Both the position numbers and the translations under genes were made by a program. This document shows positions 58,721-64,000 of a stretch of 64,000 nt of DNA, piece after piece. This stretch comes from Pseudomonas reactans (GTDB lineage: Bacteria; Pseudomonadota; Gammaproteobacteria; Pseudomonadales; Pseudomonadaceae). The notes below the pieces were generated by a model. It saw nothing but the letters and a program-made list of their open reading frames with translations, was not told the DNA's origin and made no database searches. Position 1 is the stretch's first letter; each line of letters begins with the position of its first letter. The stretch lies in the NCBI RefSeq assembly GCF_013385825.1, contig NZ_JACAPG010000021.1, positions 124,001 through 188,000 on the forward strand, in the 5' to 3' direction.

Positions 58721-59299
58721 TCAATGAGGTTTTGCGGCGGCTTGCCACAAAACCTCAGCCACACCCTGGCGCTTGGCAATCACCCGTGCCGCCACGAACA
58801 GCAAATCCGACAGCCGATTGATGTACGCCAGCCCCACGCCTTCCAACGGTTCCACCGCATTCAACTGCTGACACCGCCGCTCCGCGCTGCGCGCCAGGCT
58901 GCGGCACACGTGGGCCTGGGCGATCAACGCCGAGCCACCGGGCAGGATGAAGTTCTCCAGCGGTCCCACTTCCTCATTCCAGCGGTCAATCGCGGCTTCC
59001 AGCCGATCCACTTCCGCAGCGTTCAAGGCTTTGTACACCGGCATTGCCAGTTCACCGCCCAGGTCGAACAAACGATGCTGGCAAGGTGTAAGCACCTCGA
59101 TCACATCCCTCAACTCCGGATGCTTGCCACTCTGTTCTTCGAGGCTGGCCAGCAATAAGCCCAACTGGCTGTTCAGCGTATCCACCTCACCAATTGCTTC
59201 CACCCGTGGGTGGTCCTTGGGCACGCGGCGGCCATCGCCCAGGCCGGTTTCACCCTTGTCGCCGGTACGTGTGTAGATCTTCGACAGCCGAAAGCCCAT
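58721..59299 (-). CDS. PduO-type cob(I)alamin adenosyltransferase
   Basis: A 192-residue enzyme that transfers the adenosyl group of ATP to cob(I)alamin. The N-terminal ATP loop is KIYTRTGDKGETGLGDGRRV (6-25); the helical bundle has RVEAIGEVDTLNSQLG and AHVCRSLARSAERRCQQLN. It begins 2 bases after the stop of the sensor kinase gene, so it is the last gene of a panE-kinase-pduO run, an unexpected partnership. Confidence 0.9.
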   Translation of the reverse strand: MGFRLSKIYTRTGDKGETGLGDGRRVPKDHPRVEAIGEVDTLNSQLGLLLASLEEQSGKHPELRDVIEVLTPCQHRLFDLGGELAMPVYKALNAAEVDRLEAAIDRWNEEVGPLENFILPGGSALIAQAHVCRSLARSAERRCQQLNAVEPLEGVGLAYINRLSDLLFVAARVIAKRQGVAEVLWQAAAKPH

Positions 59300-59301
59300 G
59301 G

Positions 59302-61338
59302 TCAGTGCTCCAGTTGAGTCAGTTCATGAGGCGGCAGTTGGCTGCCGGCCAGGGGCAGGCGCAGGGTGAAGCAGGTGCCTTGGCCGAGGGTCGAGTGCAC
59401 TTCCATCTGGCCTTTGTGATTGTTGGTGATGATGAAATACGACACCGACAGACCAAGCCCGGTGCCCTGGCCGATTTCCTTGGTGGTGAAGAACGGCTCG
59501 AACGTACGCTTGCGCACGTTTTCGCTCATGCCGATGCCATTGTCTTCCACTTGGATCTCCGCCCACGGCGGGTTGAGGCGCGTGCGCAGGATGATGCGAC
59601 CTGGCTCACTGTCGTCTTCACGCAGGTGAATGGCCTGGGCAGCGTTTTTCAGCAGGTTGAGCAGGACCTGTTCCAGCTCGTTGGCGGTGCCGGGCACCGG
59701 GCCGAGTTGAGGGTCGAACTGGCGGATGATCGCCTGGCCCTTGAAATCAAAGCCGATGGTCAGGTCGAAGTCGTTGCCGGCGATTTCCACGGCCTGGTCA
59801 ATCAGTGCCGGCAAGTCACAAGGCGCCATCTGGCGATTGCTGCGGCGACTGAAGCTGAGCATGTGGGTGACGATCTTCGCCGCCCGCGCCCCAGCCTGCT
59901 GGATGCCATCCAGCAATTGCGGTACTTCGCGACTTTGCAGGTAGCGGTTGACTGTTTCCAGCTCGATGCCTGCCTGCTCCGCATGCTCCAGGTTCTTGGG
60001 CAAGTCGGGGGACAGGCGGCGGCGGATGTTCTGCACGTTGTGCAGGATCGCCCCCAGCGGGTTGTTGATCTCATGGGCCATGCCTGCCGCCAGGCCACCC
60101 ACTGAAAGCATTTTCTCCGACTGCACCATCATTTCTTCCAGAGACAGGCGCTGGGTGATGTCATCGATCCGGATCACCACGCCACGCCCGGCCCCGCCCA
60201 TCAGCGGATAGAAGGTCAGGGCGTAATGCTTGGCTTCGTCGTCCTTGAACCAGGTGACACGCTCGATGCGCTCCACGGTGTGTTGCTCAACCGCCGCCCG
60301 GATCTGCGGCAGGTAAGGCTTGAGCGGCTGGAACGCCAGGTAGATCGGCTGGTTGAGGGCTTCGTCCAGGCGTGTGCCGGAGAGGGCGCTGGCCTCCTGG
60401 TTCCATTGGGTGACGTAGAGCTGTTCATCCAGGGCGATCAGCGCCGAGGGCATGGAGTCGATGATGCTGTTCAGGTAATTCTGGAAGCCGGTGAGTTTCT
60501 TCTCGATCTTGCTGCGAACCTGCACTTCCAGTTCCAGTTTGCGGTTGGTGTGGCGAGTTTCCTCCGCCAGACCCTGAGCCTGGTCATACGCCGCCTGGGA
60601 GTCGTCCCGCGCGCGCTTGAGCTGCTGCTCACGGGCTTCGATGCGCGAGAGCATGGTGTTGAAGGCTTCGGCCAGGCTGCCGATCTCGTCGTGGTTGCCG
60701 CGGCCGGCGCGCAGGGCGTAGTTCTCCTCGCGGGTGACCTGGCGGGAGAGTTCTTCCAGTTCGTGGATCGGCCGAGTGATCAGGCGTTTGATCTGGCGGG
60801 CGATGATCAGCCACAACAGCACGCTGAAAATCAGGATGCCCAGGCTGGCCGTCAATGTGCCGGTATAGAACGCCACCGGCAGCTCGCTACTGGCCACCAG
60901 CAGCAGATGCCCGGACGGCTGGCCGGCGCGGGGGAGTGTAATGACCTGGTTACTGCGAAATTCGGTGACGCGCCAGGCTTCGATATGCCGATAGTTGTCT
61001 GGCAGGTGCAGGCGGTCGCCGTGTTGCATCTGCGCCAGGCGGTTGCCTTCGCCGTCGTACAGGGCGGCGGCGCGCAATGGCGAATAGCTGGTCAGTTCGT
61101 TGAGCAGCGCGTCAGCCTTGGCAGGCGATTCGAGGGCTTCGGCGGCGAGCGCGGGGTTGGACACCAGGCGGCCGATGGCCTGCAAGGCTTGGGGCGCCAT
61201 GCTTTCCTGGGAGATCCAGTAGGCGGCGCTGATAAAGGTCAGGTTGGCCACCAGCAATACAGTGGTCAACAGCACCAGCAGGGCGGCCAGCAGTTTCTGC
61301 CCGACCGGTAGGTTTTCAAGACGCTGGCGCAGCGGCAT
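59302..61338 (-). CDS. orphan membrane sensor histidine kinase (PA4398-like)
   Basis: A 678-residue kinase. TM1 is KLLAALLVLLTTVLLVANLT, a periplasmic domain follows, TM2 is TASLGILIFSVLLWLIIA, then HAMP, a coiled coil, a PAS domain (FQNYLNSIIDSMPSALIALD), the His motif GGLAAGMAHEINNPLGAI, and the ATPase domain (VEDNGIGMSEN, GQGTGLGLSVSYF). No receiver domain or adjacent response regulator is present. In PAO1 a regulator gene lies two genes further; it is missing here. I recall PA4398 being linked to swarming. The start MPLRQRLENLPVGQ (61338) gives TM1 near the N-terminus. Confidence 0.88.
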   Translation of the reverse strand: MPLRQRLENLPVGQKLLAALLVLLTTVLLVANLTFISAAYWISQESMAPQALQAIGRLVSNPALAAEALESPAKADALLNELTSYSPLRAAALYDGEGNRLAQMQHGDRLHLPDNYRHIEAWRVTEFRSNQVITLPRAGQPSGHLLLVASSELPVAFYTGTLTASLGILIFSVLLWLIIARQIKRLITRPIHELEELSRQVTREENYALRAGRGNHDEIGSLAEAFNTMLSRIEAREQQLKRARDDSQAAYDQAQGLAEETRHTNRKLELEVQVRSKIEKKLTGFQNYLNSIIDSMPSALIALDEQLYVTQWNQEASALSGTRLDEALNQPIYLAFQPLKPYLPQIRAAVEQHTVERIERVTWFKDDEAKHYALTFYPLMGGAGRGVVIRIDDITQRLSLEEMMVQSEKMLSVGGLAAGMAHEINNPLGAILHNVQNIRRRLSPDLPKNLEHAEQAGIELETVNRYLQSREVPQLLDGIQQAGARAAKIVTHMLSFSRRSNRQMAPCDLPALIDQAVEIAGNDFDLTIGFDFKGQAIIRQFDPQLGPVPGTANELEQVLLNLLKNAAQAIHLREDDSEPGRIILRTRLNPPWAEIQVEDNGIGMSENVRKRTFEPFFTTKEIGQGTGLGLSVSYFIITNNHKGQMEVHSTLGQGTCFTLRLPLAGSQLPPHELTQLEH

Positions 61339-61384
61339 CAGGGTTTTCCCAGGTGATAGACAGGCGGGCAGGGTAGCGCGTGGC

Positions 61385-62302
61385 TCAGTCGCGGGGCAAT
61401 CCGCGTGCAAGCAAGTGCTCCACCAAGCGTACTTGCAGTTGTTGCAGGTGCGGCAGGTTCAGTTGGTGACGAGAGGCCGCCTGGCAAGCATAGCCCAATA
61501 GATAGCTGATTTCGGTGCGACGGCCGGCGGTTACGTCCTGATACATGGACGAGTAGTTGGCGGCGGTGGCCTGGATCACCCGTTCCACTTCGTGTTGCAG
61601 ATCCTGCGCGGCAGCCGGTTGGCCGCAGCACTCCAGCAGTTCGCCGAGTTCGGCGCACAGGGTTGCGACTTCACAGTGATGGGCTTGCAGTTCTCCGTTA
61701 CGGCACTGGTACAGCACGGTCAGCGGGTTGATGGCGCAATTGAGCGCCAGCTTGCGCCACAGCCGTGTGAGGATGTCGGTGCTCCAATCGTGGGGGATGC
61801 CGGCCGCTTGCAAGTCATCCAGCCAAAGCGGCGGGGTGGGGTGGCTTGCGTCTCCCAGCCAGGTGTAGCCATGGCCGGCGAATACCACACGCCAGTCGCC
61901 GTCGCGAAACGCGCCTTCGGTGCTGGAGGCAAAGATGCAGCGTGCCTGGGGCAGTTGCGCGGCCACCGCGTCCTGGCTGCCGAGGCCGTTCTGCAACAGG
62001 ATCAGTTCGGCGTCGGGTGCCAGCCGATGTTGCAGCTGTGCGACGGCACTCTGTGCGTCGTAGGCTTTGCACGCCACGAGTAGGCGATGAATCGGCTCGG
62101 GACTGTCGGGCGTTTCGCCAATTACCGGGTATGTGTGTTCCATGCCCTGTTCTACCAGCGTCAGCCCTTTGGCTGCCTGATAGCTGGCCAGGCGCGCTGC
62201 ATCGCGCAGGATCAACCGCACGGGCACGCCAGCACGCGCCAGCCGCGTGGCCCAGAGTGTGCCCAGGCTGCCGGCGCCGAGAATATGCCAGGTGGTCGAC
62301 AT
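61385..62302 (-). CDS. panE: 2-dehydropantoate 2-reductase
   Basis: A 305-residue NADPH-dependent ketopantoate reductase of pantothenate and CoA synthesis. The Rossmann motif is HILGAGSLGTLW (6-17) and the catalytic Lys lies in RLWRKLALNCAINPLTVLYQ. The ATG at 62302 is used; longer frames run into the yajQ promoter. It is divergent from yajQ and precedes the sensor kinase gene by 46 bases. A -10-like TATAAT at 62353 lies between panE and yajQ and faces yajQ. Confidence 0.92.
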   Translation of the reverse strand: MSTTWHILGAGSLGTLWATRLARAGVPVRLILRDAARLASYQAAKGLTLVEQGMEHTYPVIGETPDSPEPIHRLLVACKAYDAQSAVAQLQHRLAPDAELILLQNGLGSQDAVAAQLPQARCIFASSTEGAFRDGDWRVVFAGHGYTWLGDASHPTPPLWLDDLQAAGIPHDWSTDILTRLWRKLALNCAINPLTVLYQCRNGELQAHHCEVATLCAELGELLECCGQPAAAQDLQHEVERVIQATAANYSSMYQDVTAGRRTEISYLLGYACQAASRHQLNLPHLQQLQVRLVEHLLARGLPRD

Positions 62303-62425
62303 CAGTTTGTGCTCCAAAGAGTCGCCCGCAGCGAACGGGACAAAAGAACCGCTATAATGCCCCGGCATTTTAGCTTGGGCGCGCTCCATCTCTACTGAGC
62401 CCGCCCCTTATATTGGAGAAATGAC

Positions 62426-62911
62426 ATGCCTTCGTTCGACGTGGTATCCGAACTGGACAAACACGAAGTCACCAACGCCGTCGAGAACGCCGTCAAGGAA
62501 CTGGACCGTCGCTATGACTTGAAAGGCAAGGGCAGCTTCGAATTCAAGGAAAAAGAGCTGACCGTCAACCTGACCGCTGAAGCCGATTTCCAGCTGGAAG
62601 CGATGATCGAGATCCTCAAGCTGTCGCTGGTCAAGCGCAAGATCGACGCGCAATGCCTTGAAATCAAGGACGCCTACGCCTCCGGCAAGCTGATGAAGCA
62701 AGAAGCCGTCCTCAAGGAAGGCATCGACAAGGAGTTGGCGAAGAAGATCGTTGCTCACATCAAGGATGCCAAGCTGAAAGTCCAGGCCGCGATCCAGGGT
62801 GAGCAGGTTCGCGTCACCGGCAAGAAGCGCGACGACCTGCAAGAGGCCATCGCGGCCCTGCGCGCCAAGACCTTCGACATGCCGCTGCAGTTCAATAACT
62901 TTCGCGACTGA
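62426..62911 (+). CDS. yajQ: YajQ nucleotide-binding protein
   Basis: A 161-residue UPF0234/YajQ protein, with two ferredoxin-like halves. Typical stretches are MPSFDVVSELDKHEVTNAVE, RYDLKGKGSFEFKEKELTVN and the C-terminus MPLQFNNFRD. Members bind nucleotides; a Xanthomonas relative is a cyclic di-GMP effector. The panE/yajQ/mscS order is kept as in PAO1. Confidence 0.94.
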   Translation: MPSFDVVSELDKHEVTNAVENAVKELDRRYDLKGKGSFEFKEKELTVNLTAEADFQLEAMIEILKLSLVKRKIDAQCLEIKDAYASGKLMKQEAVLKEGIDKELAKKIVAHIKDAKLKVQAAIQGEQVRVTGKKRDDLQEAIAALRAKTFDMPLQFNNFRD

Positions 62912-62982
62912 TGGCACTTTGGGGAACCTGTGGGCGTTTTTGACGTCCCACGCCCCAGAACCTGCGCCGACTATTGAGCCCT

Positions 62983-63004
62983 ACGGGGCTCAATTGCATT
63001 TATG
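62983..63004 (+). terminator. hairpin after yajQ
   Basis: ATTGAGCCC / GGGCTCAAT with a 4-base loop lies about 70 bases after yajQ and 40 bases before mscS. The following bases (TGCATTTA) form only a weak T tract, so termination may be partial or the structure may shield RNA. Confidence 0.5.
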
Positions 63005-63046
63005 GCCACTCACTACGCCGAACATCCGGTAAACAGGAGAATGTAG

Positions 63047-63889
63047 ATGGATTTGAATGCTGAAGTGGATCACTTGATCAAGACCTCAGAGTCGTGGATC
63101 CCGATGATCATGGAATACGGCAGCCGGTTTTTGCTGGCGGTGCTGACCCTGGCCATCGGTTGGTGGCTGATCAACGTGTTGACGCACCGCGTGGGGCGTT
63201 TGCTGGCATTGCGTAATGCTGACCTGGCGCTGCAACACTTCATCACCAGCCTGGCGAACATTGCGCTCAAAGTCATGCTGGTGGTCAACGTGGCCTCGAT
63301 GATCGGCGTCGCCACCACCTCCTTCGTTGCTGCGATCGGTGCCGCCACCCTGGCCATCGGCCTGGCGTTGCAAGGCAGCCTGGCGAACTTCGCTGGCGGC
63401 GTGCTGATTCTGTTGTTCCGTCCGTTCCGCATTGGTGACTGGATCGAAGCCCAGGGCACTTCCGGCACCGTCGACAGCATCCAGATCTTCCACACCGTGC
63501 TGCGTACCGGTGACAACAAGACCGTGATCATCCCCAACGGCAGCCTGTCCAACGGCCTCATCACCAACACCAACCGTCAGCCGACCCGCAAGGTGGTGTT
63601 TGATGTGGGCGTCGACTATGAAGCCGACCTGCAGAAAGCCCGTGAAGTGCTGCTGGCGCTGGCGAAAGATCCGCGCGTATTGGCAGACCCGGCCGCTGTA
63701 GCAGTGGTTTCCACCTTGGGTGACAGTTCGATCACTGTTTCCCTGCGTTGCTGGACCAAGACCGCAGATTATTGGGACGTGGTGTTCATGTTGAACGAAC
63801 TTGCACGTGATCGTTTGAAAGCGGCGGGGATTGATATTCCGTTTCCACAGCGGGTTATTCGCGTGATGCAGGAAACAGCTGCCAAGTAA
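63047..63889 (+). CDS. mscS: small-conductance mechanosensitive channel MscS
   Basis: A 280-residue inner-membrane channel that opens under membrane tension on hypo-osmotic shock. Three membrane helices: FLLAVLTLAIGWWLINVL, a second around FITSLANIALKVMLVVNVAS, and the pore helix TM3 with the Ala/Gly pattern AIGAATLAIGLALQGSLANF. The beta domain (FRIGDWIEAQGTSGTVDSIQ) and the C-terminal cytoplasmic vestibule follow. AGGAGA precedes the ATG. Length is close to E. coli MscS. Confidence 0.94.
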   Translation: MDLNAEVDHLIKTSESWIPMIMEYGSRFLLAVLTLAIGWWLINVLTHRVGRLLALRNADLALQHFITSLANIALKVMLVVNVASMIGVATTSFVAAIGAATLAIGLALQGSLANFAGGVLILLFRPFRIGDWIEAQGTSGTVDSIQIFHTVLRTGDNKTVIIPNGSLSNGLITNTNRQPTRKVVFDVGVDYEADLQKAREVLLALAKDPRVLADPAAVAVVSTLGDSSITVSLRCWTKTADYWDVVFMLNELARDRLKAAGIDIPFPQRVIRVMQETAAK

Positions 63890-63902
63890 TGGCAATTAAC
63901 TG

Positions 63903-63934
63903 CCTTGAACTTGGCCGTTAGGTCAGGTTCAAGG
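63903..63934. other. inverted repeat after mscS
   Basis: CCTTGAACTTG / CAGGTTCAAGG with a 10-base loop lies 14 bases after the mscS stop. No T run follows, so it may be part of a factor-independent terminator that is degraded, or an RNA-stabilising hairpin. The last 66 bases of the window hold nothing else I can name. Confidence 0.4.
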
Positions 63935-64000
63935 TGCCGGTGATAATGTCGTTAGTTAGCTTGCTAGTTATTTTGTTGCTGAAACATTAAAGCCATAAAA

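Noticed and set aside
62353..62358. TATAAT as a firm yajQ promoter
   Set aside because: A -10 match is present but no acceptable -35 lies 16-18 bases upstream, so I mention it only under panE.

Overview
The window looks like a chromosomal segment of a Pseudomonas of the fluorescens group. I base this on protein families and on gene order I remember from P. aeruginosa PAO1: colS/warA/inaA/mexVW/imelysin genes, gap-edd-glk-gltR-gtrS, fumarase/ferredoxin reductase/enoyl-CoA hydratase/pykA, the MoxR-DUF58 membrane operon followed by sbcB/mvaT/purU/pctA, and dciA/secA/argJ/mutT with panE/yajQ/mscS. No rRNA, tRNA, phage, insertion sequence or CRISPR array was seen. The segment reads as core genome, joined differently from PAO1 and decorated with REP-type repeats.

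Layout. 0-13 kb: end of the ColS sensor kinase, a WarA-like methyltransferase, an InaA/WarB-like kinase-fold protein and a small membrane protein; convergent to them a mexVW-like RND efflux pair; a periplasmic iron/haem operon (di-haem oxidase, imelysin, DUF1513); a nitroreductase and a chemoreceptor. 13-19 kb: a haem-uptake block made of an ECF sigma factor, a FecR-type anti-sigma factor, a TonB receptor with an STN domain (HxuIRA-like) and a haem oxygenase, with a near-perfect Fur box before the sigma gene. 19-25 kb: the Entner-Doudoroff block gap <-> edd-glk-gltR-gtrS, with two HexR-type operators in the divergent gap/edd region. 25-35 kb: an AraC regulator divergent from a small monooxygenase-like gene (CmrA/PA2048-like); a flavin reductase; a KgtP-type transporter with a sigma-54 promoter and twin activator palindromes, beside a sigma-54 two-component system (MifSR/DctBD type); and class I fumarase. 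35-48 kb: ferredoxin reductase, enoyl-CoA hydratase, pyruvate kinase, a lipoprotein, a PilZ protein, a six-gene MoxR-centred membrane operon, exonuclease I and MvaT. 48-64 kb: PurU, a 56-residue protein, a PctA-like amino-acid chemoreceptor, a HerA-like ATPase, DciA, SecA, ArgJ, a MutT fusion, a PduO-type adenosyltransferase coupled to an orphan sensor kinase, PanE, YajQ and MscS.

Themes. Sugar and C4/C5-acid metabolism (Edd, Glk, GapA, PykA, fumarase, KgtP) sit close to their own regulators, and the operators can be read in the DNA. Iron and haem acquisition forms a second theme. Eight REPIN-like inverted repeats lie between 6.6 and 34.8 kb and none after that. Three of them supply the stop codon of a neighbouring gene. 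I found no convincing undescribed defence or mobile system. The best leads are the sigma-54/UAS module of kgtP, the repeated operator-like motif between the AraC and monooxygenase genes, REPIN capture of gene ends, and the MoxR membrane operon of unknown job.
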